Shown here: positions 18,322 to 27,582 of the stretch, piece by piece
How positions within the stretch are numbered: position 1 is the stretch's first letter
Layout of the letters: every line of letters starts with the position of its first letter
Source: Oscillospiraceae bacterium
GTDB taxonomy: Bacteria > Bacillota > Clostridia > Oscillospirales > Ruminococcaceae
Assembly (NCBI GenBank): GCA_024404875.1
Contig: JAKSPK010000004.1
Location: 1-64,000 of the forward strand
DNA length: 64,000 bases
Direction: 5' to 3'
The notes under the pieces: model-generated
The model's database searches: none
Seen by the model: only the letters and a program-made list of their open reading frames with translations
What the model was told of the DNA's origin: nothing
Made by a program: the position numbers and the translations under genes

Positions 18322-19893
18322 ATGAAGAAGCAATCAGTTCTGCGCGGATCGGTCTGGCTGATCGGCTCCGCACTTGCTGCAAAGATTCTCGGTGCGGTAT
18401 TTCGCATTCCGCTTACGGCAATGCTCGGCGGCTCTGGTATGGGGTATTTTTCCTGTGCTTACGGGCTTTTTCTGCCGATCTTTGCACTTTCCGTAACGGG
18501 TATCAATACTGCGGTTTCAGCCGTGACCGCACAGGCGCTCGCAAGGCATGATACCGATGCGGCAATCCGCGCAAAGCAGCTTTCGCTGCGGATGTTCGGC
18601 ATCGTCGGAGCGGCTGCGGCAGCAGGATTGTTTCTGCTGGCCGGACCGCTTTGCGGCGGTTTGCTGCATGATCCGCAGGCGGCTCCCGCTGTACGGATGC
18701 TGGCACCGGCGGTTTTTTTCTGCTGTATCAATGCCGTCCTGCGCGGTGGTTATGAGGGGCATCAGAACATGATGCCAACGGCGGTTTCGCAGGTGACAGA
18801 GGGCATCGGCCGTGTCGTGTTTGGTCTGATGCTCTGCGGTGCAGCACTGCATCTGCCAGACGGATCGATGCCGGCAGATATTGAGCCTGCTGCGTGCGGA
18901 GCGGCTGCTGCGATACTGGGCGTGACGCTTTCTACGGTGATCGGTACGCTCACGCTGCTGATCTTTCCTGCGCCGCAGAATCATGATACGATGAATCCGG
19001 TCTTTCAGCCGCAAAGTGATCGTCAGCTTCGTCTTTCCGTACTGCGCGTTTTGCTGCCGGTCGCGGCTGCTTCGCTCGTGACAAATCTCACGACGCTGAT
19101 TGATCTCGCTGCCGGAATGCGGCTGCTGGCGGGCAGCGCATCTGCGGATGCACGGGCTGATGCCAATTTCCGCTTCGGTGCATATTCTGGTCTTGCCGTG
19201 ACAGTATTCAACCTCGTTCCTGCCGTGACGAATATGCTTGGAAAGGGTGTGTTTCCTGCATTTGCGTCGAGCTATGCACAGCACCGCACGGATGAGACAG
19301 CGCATCATGCACAGACAGTCATGCTGCGGACAGCATTTCTCGCAGTTCCCGCAGGTATCGGCGTGACAGTGCTTGCTTTCCCGATTCTCAGATTTCTGTT
19401 TCCGAGCCGGCCGGCAGAGACTGCTGCTGCCGCACAGCCTCTTATGCTTCTCGGCATTGCAGTGATCTTTGCTGCGCTGAGCTTTCCGATTTTCAGTATG
19501 CTTCAGGCATCCGGTCACGCAGCGGATACGGTGACGGTCATGCTGACCGGGGCGGCAGTGAAGCTCGGCTGCAATCTGCTGCTGATTCCGCGGCTTGATC
19601 TGAACGGTCTTGCACTTTCTACCTTGCTTTGTTATTCTGTGATTCTTCTGCTTGCATACCGGAAATTCCGACGGAAGACCGGCACGGCTCTGCACCTGTC
19701 TCGGCCGCTGCTTGGGATCGTATTCAGCAGTGTGCTCTGTGTGGTAACGGCGCGGGCTGTCTATGATGAAATGAGCGGATTTGTTTCGCAGCGTCCGGCG
19801 CTCCTGATCGGGATCGCGGCAGGGGGAGTGGTCTACCTGATATGGAGCGGCCTGCTGCGTACAGTCGCTTTCCATGATACAACTGCGGAATAG
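18322..19893 (+). CDS. MATE/MOP-superfamily flippase, SpoVB/MurJ-like
   Basis: 523 residues, about 14 hydrophobic helices throughout. N-terminus MKKQSVLRGSVWLIGSALAAKILGAVFRIPLTAML matches the polysaccharide-export/SpoVB branch, with GSGMGYFSCAYG next. Such proteins flip lipid-linked envelope precursors; in Bacillus SpoVB acts in spore cortex synthesis. The ATG at 18322 follows GGAG; a GTG three codons earlier is less likely. Monocistronic with a hairpin terminator directly after. Whether it is a true SpoVB or a general lipid II flippase cannot be decided here. Confidence 0.88.
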   Translation: MKKQSVLRGSVWLIGSALAAKILGAVFRIPLTAMLGGSGMGYFSCAYGLFLPIFALSVTGINTAVSAVTAQALARHDTDAAIRAKQLSLRMFGIVGAAAAAGLFLLAGPLCGGLLHDPQAAPAVRMLAPAVFFCCINAVLRGGYEGHQNMMPTAVSQVTEGIGRVVFGLMLCGAALHLPDGSMPADIEPAACGAAAAILGVTLSTVIGTLTLLIFPAPQNHDTMNPVFQPQSDRQLRLSVLRVLLPVAAASLVTNLTTLIDLAAGMRLLAGSASADARADANFRFGAYSGLAVTVFNLVPAVTNMLGKGVFPAFASSYAQHRTDETAHHAQTVMLRTAFLAVPAGIGVTVLAFPILRFLFPSRPAETAAAAQPLMLLGIAVIFAALSFPIFSMLQASGHAADTVTVMLTGAAVKLGCNLLLIPRLDLNGLALSTLLCYSVILLLAYRKFRRKTGTALHLSRPLLGIVFSSVLCVVTARAVYDEMSGFVSQRPALLIGIAAGGVVYLIWSGLLRTVAFHDTTAE

Positions 19894-19900
19894 CATGAAC

Positions 19901-19936
19901 AAAGCAGCACCCCCGAAGCGGAGGTGCTGCTCTTTC
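19901..19936. terminator. Bidirectional terminator, flippase/scaffoldin
   Basis: AAAGCAGCACC-loop-GGTGCTGCTCTTT hairpin between converging genes. Confidence 0.85.
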
Positions 19937-19960
19937 ATAAATGCATTTGATGACAGGTCA

Positions 19961-21631
19961 TCAGAACGGAGCGTTCTGGTTGCCAGTGATCTCCTTCCAG
20001 GAAGCGTTCTCCTGATGCGAAACTTCCTTCTGGACATAGTAGGTGAGGATGTACTGCGGATCGTCTGCGCCGAGCTTGCCGTCACCGCTGACATCAGCGA
20101 TCTTCTGCTGCTCTTCCGTCAGAGAGCCTTTCTGACCAGCAACATTTACTTCGGTGTAGTGAATCAGTGCGAGCTGCGCGTCAGTTGCTTCGATCTTGCC
20201 GTTCTTGTCAACATCACCGAAGAGCAGGCCTGCGGAAACGGAGCAGGTATAATCAGTGCCGTTGTTGGAAGCAGTGATCGTTGCGGAACCGTTGCCGGTG
20301 ATCGTGACGAATCCGTTCTGATCGACGGTTGCAACGGAATCATCGGAGGAAGTCCATGTAACTTCGCCTGCTGCATTGAAGAGCGTAAGGTTTGCGGTCG
20401 AACCGATATCAGATGCGCTGACGGAGGTTTTGTTGAGAGCAGTTTTGCCATCGGTTACAACGGTGACAGAACCGTTGTAATACTGCGGATTGAGGTTATT
20501 ACGGTCTCTGTCGATGGTCAGCAGCTTATAGCTTTCATCGCCGATCTTGCCGCCGAAGAAATTGATGTCGTAGGTGGTGCCGTCAGCAGCATTCTCCGGA
20601 ATCTTGAAGACCAGGTTTGCCATAACAGAGCCATCGCCGTGCTCGGGAACGAGGTTCAGTTCCTGACCGAAGGCGTATGTTGCAGGGTTTGCGGTATTGG
20701 TCGTCGGAATGGTCTCATATGCATAGTTGTCTTCATCCATAGCGATCTCGGTCAGCTTGAGTGCTTCCGGATACTGGAAATACGCCTGAAGACCAGCTGT
20801 ACCCTTATCGTTGAAGATGTAGACCGGAACCGTAACGGTCTCGCCGGGTGCGCCGCAGACATCGCCGATGATATAGTAAAGATTGTCATTATTCGGAATC
20901 TTGTAATCATCTTTCCATGCATCGCCCGATGCCGGCTCCGCATCAACTACGATGTTCAGCGGAACGGATGCAAAAGAGAGTGCACTTTCGCTGTCTGCGG
21001 AGGTGCAGGTTGAGCGACCGAGAATTTCGCTGTTGAGCTTGTTCTTATATGTTGTCGTGCGGACATCGAGCGTGTAGGTGCCTGCCTCCGTATCTTTCGG
21101 GACAACGAGATTTGCAGTCGCGAATGCATTCTTGTATGTAGCTGCATCATCTGCGGACCATACGGTCGTTTCAGCCTGTGTGCTTGAATCTGCATTGACT
21201 GACTGATCCTGCGAAAAGATCCAGCCGACATTCATTGCATCTGCGGAGAAATTCGCAAACAGAGACTTGGCAGCATTGCCCTCGCTTGCGCTGTCAAAGC
21301 AGAAGGGAGAAGCCATTTCCGCATCTGCAAAATACAGACCGTAATTCTTGAGCGAGCCGTCTGTCTGTTCCTCGCCGTCATTGATCTGGAACTTGAGCTG
21401 GATCGCATTGACGCCGGGGTTTTCGGGGATAAAGATATCGACCGGAACTGTGTAATCGCCCTTTGCGATATCATCTGCCGAGATGTGGATCTCATTCTTC
21501 TTGCCGGACTGGATATCGAAGGTGAGTGTGTTTCCGTCTGCTGCGGAAACGGAGAAAGCTCCGGTGCCGAGCATCGCTGTTGCTGTCAGAGTCAGTGCAG
21601 TGACAGCGGAGATGATCTTTCGAGTGCGCAT
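19961..21631 (-). CDS. Scaffoldin-like secreted protein: cohesin-like x2, Ig-like, dockerin
   Basis: 556 residues. Signal peptide (about 1-30). First beta-rich module about 35-230 (TLTFDIQSGKKNEIHISADD, YTVPVDIFIPENPGVNAIQL) and second module about 250-400 (GAPGETVTVPVYIFNDKGTA, LQAYFQYPEALKLTEI) have cohesin-type openings. Then a bacterial Ig-like (Big2) domain, VTWTSSDDSVATVDQNGFVT, and a C-terminal dockerin with loops GDVDKNGKIEATDA and ADVSGDGKLGADDP. Such proteins bind dockerin enzymes and dock onto another scaffoldin. Fits with the two dockerin cellulases in the window. It starts only 15 bases after rex on the same strand; AAAGGA precedes the ATG. Which dockerins it binds cannot be told. 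Confidence 0.85.
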   Translation of the reverse strand: MRTRKIISAVTALTLTATAMLGTGAFSVSAADGNTLTFDIQSGKKNEIHISADDIAKGDYTVPVDIFIPENPGVNAIQLKFQINDGEEQTDGSLKNYGLYFADAEMASPFCFDSASEGNAAKSLFANFSADAMNVGWIFSQDQSVNADSSTQAETTVWSADDAATYKNAFATANLVVPKDTEAGTYTLDVRTTTYKNKLNSEILGRSTCTSADSESALSFASVPLNIVVDAEPASGDAWKDDYKIPNNDNLYYIIGDVCGAPGETVTVPVYIFNDKGTAGLQAYFQYPEALKLTEIAMDEDNYAYETIPTTNTANPATYAFGQELNLVPEHGDGSVMANLVFKIPENAADGTTYDINFFGGKIGDESYKLLTIDRDRNNLNPQYYNGSVTVVTDGKTALNKTSVSASDIGSTANLTLFNAAGEVTWTSSDDSVATVDQNGFVTITGNGSATITASNNGTDYTCSVSAGLLFGDVDKNGKIEATDAQLALIHYTEVNVAGQKGSLTEEQQKIADVSGDGKLGADDPQYILTYYVQKEVSHQENASWKEITGNQNAPF

Positions 21632-21646
21632 AGCTTAAAGTCCTTT

Positions 21647-22324
21647 CTATTTGGATTTATCTGAATCCGCATCTGACGGTGCGGATTCATTCCGGGATTC
21701 ATGCTCCAGACCGTATGTAAGGGTCAGGAGACTGTCTGCGAGATGGACATTTTCTACGAGGATCGCGGAATCTTCAAAACGGAGATCGCCGTGACTGAAA
21801 TTCCAGAAGGCGCGGACACCGAGCAGCACAAGGCTCTGCGCGATGCGCGGCGCGGCATTCTCCGGCACACAGAGGATTGCAAGTTCCGGGTGCTCCTGAT
21901 GACAGAAGCCCGTGAGCGTATCTGTATGATGTACCGGCATCCCTGCGATGTCCTTTCCGGCAACGAAGGGATTGGAATCGAACAGACCGATCAGCTCGCA
22001 GCCGCAGTCAGGAAAGCTGACATGGGAAGCGATCGCCCGTCCGAGATTGCCGAGTCCGATGAGTATGGTGCGTCGACGGCCGCTGATGCCGAGGATCTGC
22101 CCGATCTCATCCCGCAGAGCGCAGACATTATAGCCGTATCCCTGCTGACCGAAGCCGCCGAAGCAGTTGAGATCCTGCCGGATCTGTGAGGCAGTCATGC
22201 CCATCTGCTGCGAAAGCTCTTTGGATGAAATGCGGACGATACCCTGCTCAGCCAGCTCGCCGAGAAAGCGGTGATAGCGAGGCAGACGGCGAATGACTGA
22301 GGGGGATATCTCCTGCTTTGACAT
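21647..22324 (-). CDS. rex: Redox-sensing transcriptional repressor Rex
   Basis: 225 residues. Senses the NADH/NAD+ ratio and represses fermentative and respiratory genes. N-terminal winged helix (SPSVIRRLPRYHRFL, then SSKELSQQMGMTASQIRQDL), Rossmann domain with GLGNLGRAIASH, and the C-terminal domain-swapped helix. Lies 14 bases behind icd in an aconitase-icd-rex run. The adjacency suggests the redox state may feed back on the oxidative branch to 2-oxoglutarate; no Rex operator could be identified with confidence. Confidence 0.96.
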   Translation of the reverse strand: MSKQEISPSVIRRLPRYHRFLGELAEQGIVRISSKELSQQMGMTASQIRQDLNCFGGFGQQGYGYNVCALRDEIGQILGISGRRRTILIGLGNLGRAIASHVSFPDCGCELIGLFDSNPFVAGKDIAGMPVHHTDTLTGFCHQEHPELAILCVPENAAPRIAQSLVLLGVRAFWNFSHGDLRFEDSAILVENVHLADSLLTLTYGLEHESRNESAPSDADSDKSK

Positions 22325-22338
22325 TCCCTGCCGCCTCC

Positions 22339-23550
22339 TTATTGCAGCTTCGCAGCAAGGCGTACAGCGATCTCCTCCAGGAATTCCTTGGAATTGACCT
22401 TGCGCTTGTTTTCGAGCTTCGAGAGCAGATAGAGGTCGCCGGTCATGATGCCGCTCTCGATCGTTTCGATCGAAGCCTGTTCGAGCTTGTCAGCGAAGTC
22501 GCAGAGTGCGGGGATATTGTCCAGCTCGCCGCGCTTGCGGAGAGCGCCCGACCATGCAAAGATTGTCGCGACAGAGTTCGTGGAGGTCTCCTCGCCCTTG
22601 AGGTGCTTGTAGTAGTGGCGCTGCACGGTGCCGTGCGCGGCCTCATATTCGTAGACGCCGGACGGGGACACCAGTACAGAGGTCATCATTGCGAGTGAGC
22701 CGTATGCAGTCGAAACCATATCAGACATAACATCGCCGTCATAGTTTTTGCACGCCCAGATGTAGCCGCCCTCAGAGCGGATGACACGGGCAACGGCGTC
22801 GTCGATCAGCGTATAGAAATATGTAATGCCGGCTGCTTCAAATTTTTCCTTGTATTCGTTTTCGTAGATCTCCGAGAAGATATCCTTGAAACGGTGATCA
22901 TACTGCTTGGAGATTGTGTCCTTGGTCGCAAACCACAGATCCTGTTTCAGATCGAGTGCATAATTGAAGCAGGAGCGTGCAAATCCCGTGATGGAATCAT
23001 CGCGGTTATGGAGACCCTGAATAATGCCGTCGCCGGTGAATTCGTGGATAAGCTGACGTGTTTCTTTACCGTCCTTATCCGTCCAGACAAGTTCGGCCTT
23101 GCCGCCGCCCTTGACCTGCATCTCGGTATTCTTGTAAACATCACCGTAGGCATGACGCGCGATTGTGATCGGCTTTGTCCATGTCGGGATATAAGGCGAG
23201 ATGCCTTTGACGAGGATTGGTGTGCGGAATACAGTGCCGTCAAGGATTGCACGAACCGTGCCGTTCGGAGACTTCCACATCTCGGTGAGATTGTATTCCT
23301 TCACGCGAGCAGCATTCGGGGTGATCGTTGCGCACTTGACGGCAACGCCGTATTTCAGCGTTGCATTTGCGCTGTCCACGGTGATCTGATCCTTGGTCTC
23401 CTCGCGCTTTTTCAGTCCGAGATCATAGTATTCGGTTTTCAGATCCACATACGGGCAGATAAGAATATCCTTGATCCATTGCCAGAGGATGCGGGTCATT
23501 TCATCGCCGTCCATTTCGACGAGCGGGGTAGTCATTTTGATCTTGTCCAT
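22339..23550 (-). CDS. icd: NADP-dependent isocitrate dehydrogenase
   Basis: 403 residues. Converts isocitrate to 2-oxoglutarate. Belongs to the homodimeric type shared with eukaryotes: [19 protein letters not shown] at the N-terminus, [16 protein letters not shown], the metal-binding segment [20 protein letters not shown] and the C-terminal [10 protein letters not shown]. Follows the aconitase gene by 167 bases on the same strand and precedes rex. Together with aconitase it supplies 2-oxoglutarate for glutamate synthesis; no citrate synthase is in view. Confidence 0.96.
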   Translation of the reverse strand: MDKIKMTTPLVEMDGDEMTRILWQWIKDILICPYVDLKTEYYDLGLKKREETKDQITVDSANATLKYGVAVKCATITPNAARVKEYNLTEMWKSPNGTVRAILDGTVFRTPILVKGISPYIPTWTKPITIARHAYGDVYKNTEMQVKGGGKAELVWTDKDGKETRQLIHEFTGDGIIQGLHNRDDSITGFARSCFNYALDLKQDLWFATKDTISKQYDHRFKDIFSEIYENEYKEKFEAAGITYFYTLIDDAVARVIRSEGGYIWACKNYDGDVMSDMVSTAYGSLAMMTSVLVSPSGVYEYEAAHGTVQRHYYKHLKGEETSTNSVATIFAWSGALRKRGELDNIPALCDFADKLEQASIETIESGIMTGDLYLLSKLENKRKVNSKEFLEEIAVRLAAKLQ

Positions 23551-23717
23551 CGGAAAGACCTCCTTCTGTAGTATTCAGTATGCGGCACACCGCAGTGATC
23601 TGCAAAGCTTCTGTTTCAGCAGGGGGAATGCAGCCTTTTCAAGCGCCGGGGACGGCTTTCTGTGCTTCCCCATGCTGTACTCCATACGTCAGATATGCAG
23701 GATAACCGGAAGAAGCA

Positions 23718-25655
23718 TTATTTCAGCACTTCACGGGTATAGTCGAGCAGTCCGCCAGCCAGCATGATATCCTTGGTTCTGCCGGTCAGCTCGCAGAGAA
23801 CGGGGATCTCTGTGCCGTTTGTCTTGTTAAGAACAGTCAGCTCGGTTCTGCCCTCTTCAACGGCATTGCGGACGCCTGCAAGCACAAGCTGATCGCCCTG
23901 TGCGATTTTGTCGTAGTCTGCCTCATTGACGAAGGTCAGCGGCAGGATGCCTGCATTGATGAGGTTTGCGCGGTGGATACGCGCGAAGGATTTCACGAGA
24001 ACGGCCTTGACGCCGAGGTAGAGCGGTGCGAGAGCCGCGTGCTCACGGGACGAGCCCTGACCGTAGTTTGCGCCGCCGACGATGATGCTCTGTCCGAGCG
24101 CCTTTGCGCGCTTCGGGAATTCCTCATCACAGACAGCGAAGCAATGCTCGGAAATCTTCGGGATATTCGAGCGGAGCGGCAGAATCTTTGCGCCGGCCGG
24201 CATGATGTGGTCGGTGGTGATATTGTCGCCGACCTTCAGGGAGACCGGAGCGTCGATCGTTTCGAGCAGGGGGTGTGTTTCCGGATAGGGCTTGATGTTC
24301 GGGCCAAGCTGGATCTCAACTGTATCCATATCCTTTTCGTCGGCCGGGAGCGTGACCATATTGTCATTGACGGTAAAGACATCCGGCAGTTTGAATTCGG
24401 GCATTTCGCCGAGGGTGCGCGGATCGGTGAGGTAACCGGTCAGTGCGGAAGCAGCGGCGGTCTCCGGAGAGACGAGGTAGATCTGACCGTCCTTTGTGCC
24501 GGAGCGTCCTTCAAAGTTGCGGTTGAAGGTACGCAGCGAGATGCCGCCGGAGTTCGGGGACTGTCCCATACCGATGCACGGGCCGCAGGCGGATTCGAGG
24601 ATTCTCGCACCGGCGTCGATCATATCGCCGAGAGCGCCGTTTGCCGCGATCATGTTGAGCACCTGCTTGGAGCCGGGGGCGATCGAGAGGGAGACATCCG
24701 GATGGATCGTCTTGCCCTTGAGGATGTATGCGACCTTCATCATGTCGAGCAGCGAGGAATTCGTGCAGGAGCCGATGCAGACCTGATCAATCTTGAGTTT
24801 GCCGATCTCGCCGGTTGTTTTGACATTATCAGGGGAATGCGGACATGCTGCGAGCGGTTCGAGCTTCGAGAGGTCGATCTCAATGACCTCATCATAGACA
24901 GCATCGGGATCCGCAGTGAGCGGTGTCCAGACTTCCTCACGCTTCTGTGCCTTGAGGAATGCCTTTGTCATTTCGTCGGACGGGAAGACGGACGATGTAG
25001 CGCCGAGCTCTGCGCCCATGTTCGTGATGGTTGCACGCTCCGGAACGGTCAGTGTTTTGACGCCCTCGCCGGTGTACTCGATCACCTTGCCGACGCCGCC
25101 CTTGACGGACATTCTGCGCAGGACTTCAAGGATGACATCCTTTGCAGCGACCCACGGGCTGAGTTTGCCGCTGAGCTTGACATTAACGATCTTCGGGCAG
25201 GTGATGTAGTATGCGCCGCCGCCCATTGCGACTGCGACATCCAAACCGCCCGCGCCGATCGCGAGCATACCGAGACCGCCGCCGGTCGGGGTATGGGAAT
25301 CCGAGCCGATCAGTGTCTTGCCCGGAATGCCGAAGCGCTCCAGATGTACCTGATGACAGATACCGTTGCCGGGACGGGAGAAACAGAGTCCGTGCTTTTT
25401 TGCACAGCTTCCGATGAAGCGGTGGTCGTCGGCATTCTCGAAGCCGTTCTGGAGCGTATTGTGGTCGATGTATGCGACAGAGCGCTCCGTGCGGACACGG
25501 GGAACGCCCATTGCCTCAAATTCGAGATACGCCATTGTACCGGTCGCATCCTGCGTCAGAGTCTGGTCGATGCGGATGCCGATCTCGGTGCCGCGAACCA
25601 GCTCGCCCTCCACAAGATGTGCGGAGAGGATTTTTTCAGTTATGGTAAGTCCCAT
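23718..25655 (-). CDS. Aconitate hydratase
   Basis: 645 residues, a short clostridial-type aconitase. Interconverts citrate and isocitrate with a 4Fe-4S cluster whose cysteines lie in CIGSCTNSS and ACGPCIGMGQ. Also shows IGSDSHTPTGGGLGMLAIGAGG and the C-terminal swivel domain with SIIVGGANYGQGSSREHAAL. First gene of the aconitase-icd-rex run. The long open frame on the opposite strand (23973-25658) is a shadow. Confidence 0.96.
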   Translation of the reverse strand: MGLTITEKILSAHLVEGELVRGTEIGIRIDQTLTQDATGTMAYLEFEAMGVPRVRTERSVAYIDHNTLQNGFENADDHRFIGSCAKKHGLCFSRPGNGICHQVHLERFGIPGKTLIGSDSHTPTGGGLGMLAIGAGGLDVAVAMGGGAYYITCPKIVNVKLSGKLSPWVAAKDVILEVLRRMSVKGGVGKVIEYTGEGVKTLTVPERATITNMGAELGATSSVFPSDEMTKAFLKAQKREEVWTPLTADPDAVYDEVIEIDLSKLEPLAACPHSPDNVKTTGEIGKLKIDQVCIGSCTNSSLLDMMKVAYILKGKTIHPDVSLSIAPGSKQVLNMIAANGALGDMIDAGARILESACGPCIGMGQSPNSGGISLRTFNRNFEGRSGTKDGQIYLVSPETAAASALTGYLTDPRTLGEMPEFKLPDVFTVNDNMVTLPADEKDMDTVEIQLGPNIKPYPETHPLLETIDAPVSLKVGDNITTDHIMPAGAKILPLRSNIPKISEHCFAVCDEEFPKRAKALGQSIIVGGANYGQGSSREHAALAPLYLGVKAVLVKSFARIHRANLINAGILPLTFVNEADYDKIAQGDQLVLAGVRNAVEEGRTELTVLNKTNGTEIPVLCELTGRTKDIMLAGGLLDYTREVLK

Positions 25656-25692
25656 TGATGTTTCCTGCCTTTCACTAAATTAATACTCTTAT

Positions 25693-25722
25693 ATTTTACA
25701 CCCAAAAGGGGGGATCTGTCAA
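25693..25722 (-). promoter_or_regulatory. Aconitase operon promoter
   Basis: Minus strand TTGACA-18-TAAAAT. The GATCCCCCCTTTTGGG spacer is unusually C-rich. Confidence 0.6.
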
Positions 25723-25925
25723 GTGATTTTTCCGGAATGGGAACAATTTGATCTTATTTTTTATGTGCGGACGGCAAAATTTCAGCATCGCACCGCATCT
25801 TCGGCAGAGCATGATGCGGCCGCTGCCCGTAACGCTTTGCGATAAGTTTCGCTGAACTCCGGTTTATCGGCAATAAATCGCCGGCAGCATATAAATTGAC
25901 ACGGAGACTTTTCATAAATCTTTCA
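25723..25925. other. Intergenic region, no gene recognised
   Basis: Between the divergent promoters of the aconitase run and the sortase cassette. AT-rich, no open frame with a ribosome site, no strong hairpin. Confidence 0.6.
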
Positions 25926-25954
25926 TTGCTTTTTTTGTGTGATTGTGCTATAAT
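25926..25954 (+). promoter_or_regulatory. Sortase-cassette promoter
   Basis: TTGCTT-17-TATAAT with TCATTGC and GTGCTATAATA extensions typical of the window's shared promoter family; followed by a TTAGCACATAGTGTGTTGA stretch. Confidence 0.7.
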
Positions 25955-26005
25955 ATACTTAGCACATAGTGTGTTGACTCACTTTTGTACGGAAAGGATA
26001 TGCCT

Positions 26006-26806
26006 ATGAACAAAACAAAGCTGTTGTTTGCTGGATGTGCAGCAATGATTTTGTCCGCATCTGCGGCGATGCCGGTTTTTGCCGACGGCGAGAACGGCAC
26101 TGTGGAGGATGTATATAATGCGATGCGCCGCATCGGGATTCCAGAGACCATGATACAGGAAGCGCGTGTGCAGTATCAGAATACCGAACATGACAAAGAC
26201 GGTATGAAGATCAACGATCAATACTATACCTATGATGTCTGGGCGGATATGGTCGAGCTTTATGAAGACGATATCTGGGAGAAAGTTGGTCAGCAGTTTG
26301 ATCTTCCGGGCACGGAGGTCAAGCAGGCTTCAAAGGAGAAAAAGAAACGCGAGGAGAGCGGCGGCACCGAGGAATGGGAGCCGTCATCCCTGCCGGCGAA
26401 GCCTTTTGTCAACATGACGATTGACGAAAAAAAGGTCTATATCAACAGTCTGCCAAGGGAGGAACGCGCGCGTTTTCTGGTTGAGCTGTCCCTGCATGAG
26501 CGCAACAGCATTATCAAGCAGATGGATACACAGACTCAGGCGGATCTTGCGAGCGGCTTCATTGACCTCGGCAAGGATCTCGGCATGAATATTTCTGTGG
26601 ACAAGCTCGGTGCGGACGGCATTGATTACTCTGTCCGCAATGAGGACGGGACGCTGGTCGTTGCTTCGACAGTCGGTGTTTCCGTTGATGATACCGGCTG
26701 GGATACAACAATTCCCGTACTGGCCGGAACGCTGATGATCCTCGGCGCAGTCGGAGGGGCTGCGTACTTCAGTCTGCGGATGCGCCGCGGGGAGCAGGAG
26801 GCATGA
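26006..26806 (+). CDS. Secreted single-pass membrane protein, paralog A
   Basis: 266 residues, family not recognised. Signal peptide (MNKTKLLFAGCAAMILSASA, cleavage near residue 27), a mostly helical acidic/basic exterior domain (TIDEKKVYINSLPREERARF, then ELSLHERNSIIKQMDTQTQA), the motif DTGWDTTIPVLAGTLM, a C-terminal helix and a short basic tail RMRRGEQEA. No LPXTG-type sorting signal. Clearly paralogous to the next gene, which it overlaps by 4 bases. Start after GGAAAGGATATGCCT. Leads a four-gene operon with a sortase; a cell-surface role is inferred. Confidence 0.85.
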   Translation: MNKTKLLFAGCAAMILSASAAMPVFADGENGTVEDVYNAMRRIGIPETMIQEARVQYQNTEHDKDGMKINDQYYTYDVWADMVELYEDDIWEKVGQQFDLPGTEVKQASKEKKKREESGGTEEWEPSSLPAKPFVNMTIDEKKVYINSLPREERARFLVELSLHERNSIIKQMDTQTQADLASGFIDLGKDLGMNISVDKLGADGIDYSVRNEDGTLVVASTVGVSVDDTGWDTTIPVLAGTLMILGAVGGAAYFSLRMRRGEQEA

Positions 26807-27582
26807 GGGCCGCAGCAAGGCTCGCGTCGGCTGCGGTTGCTTTTTGCAGCGCTGTGCTGCTGCTGACCGGGACGGCTGCCGCTGCAGGCGAGGAGGATGT
26901 ATTCCGCGCAATGGCGGAGGCCGGTTTGCCGGCATCGTTCATTCAGGATACGCGGAATCAGTTTCATAGTCAGCCGCATGACGAAAACGGCATGGAAATG
27001 AACGGCATTTACCGCAGCTATGATGAATGGGTTGAGCTGATCCGCGAAAACGGTGCACAGTATGTCTGGGGCGTTATCGCGGAGGAGATGCTCGTACCTG
27101 CGGAGGATATCATAGCGTACTATGAACGAAAAGCGAACGAATCCTCTGCTGCGGATGATACGGTGCCTGATCCGGACCCGCACTTTGCGGAGATGACATT
27201 GGACGAGAAGCGGGAATATGTTGCTTCGCTGCCGGAATCGGAGCGTGCGGCGTTTCTGGCAAATATGACCGCAGAGGAACGGACTTCTCTGCTCAAACAG
27301 CTCAGCGTCGATAAAAAACACGAGGTGCTGGAAGGTATGGCAGAGCTCGGACGGGAAATGGGCATGACAATTACGGTGGACGATGCAGAGAATTACCGCT
27401 TCAGCGTACGGGACCGCGAAGGCAGACTGATCGACACGGCAGGCTTCGGACTGATCGTTGATTCGACCGGCTGGGATACGACCGTTCCGGTGCTGACCGG
27501 CGCGGTCATGGTGCTGTCCGCGCTCGGCGGTCTGCTGCTGATCGGGTACCGATGCAAAAAGGAGGAACAGACAAATGGCTGA
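26803..27582 (+). CDS. Secreted single-pass membrane protein, paralog B
   Basis: 259 residues, same layout as the preceding protein: signal peptide (about 1-28), EEDVFRAMAEAGLPASFIQD (matching DVYNAMRRIGIPETMIQE in paralog A), TLDEKREYVASLPESERAAF, the shared DSTGWDTTVPVLTGAVM and a C-terminal helix with a short Lys-rich tail. Divergence between the copies is large, so the duplication is old. Its end overlaps the sortase start by 8 bases. Function unknown. Confidence 0.85.
   Translation: MRAAARLASAAVAFCSAVLLLTGTAAAAGEEDVFRAMAEAGLPASFIQDTRNQFHSQPHDENGMEMNGIYRSYDEWVELIRENGAQYVWGVIAEEMLVPAEDIIAYYERKANESSAADDTVPDPDPHFAEMTLDEKREYVASLPESERAAFLANMTAEERTSLLKQLSVDKKHEVLEGMAELGREMGMTITVDDAENYRFSVRDREGRLIDTAGFGLIVDSTGWDTTVPVLTGAVMVLSALGGLLLIGYRCKKEEQTNG

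Noticed and set aside
23973..25658. 561-codon open frame on the plus strand
   Set aside because: Exact antisense shadow of the aconitase gene; no ribosome site or family match, and Cys/Arg-rich composition typical of shadows.
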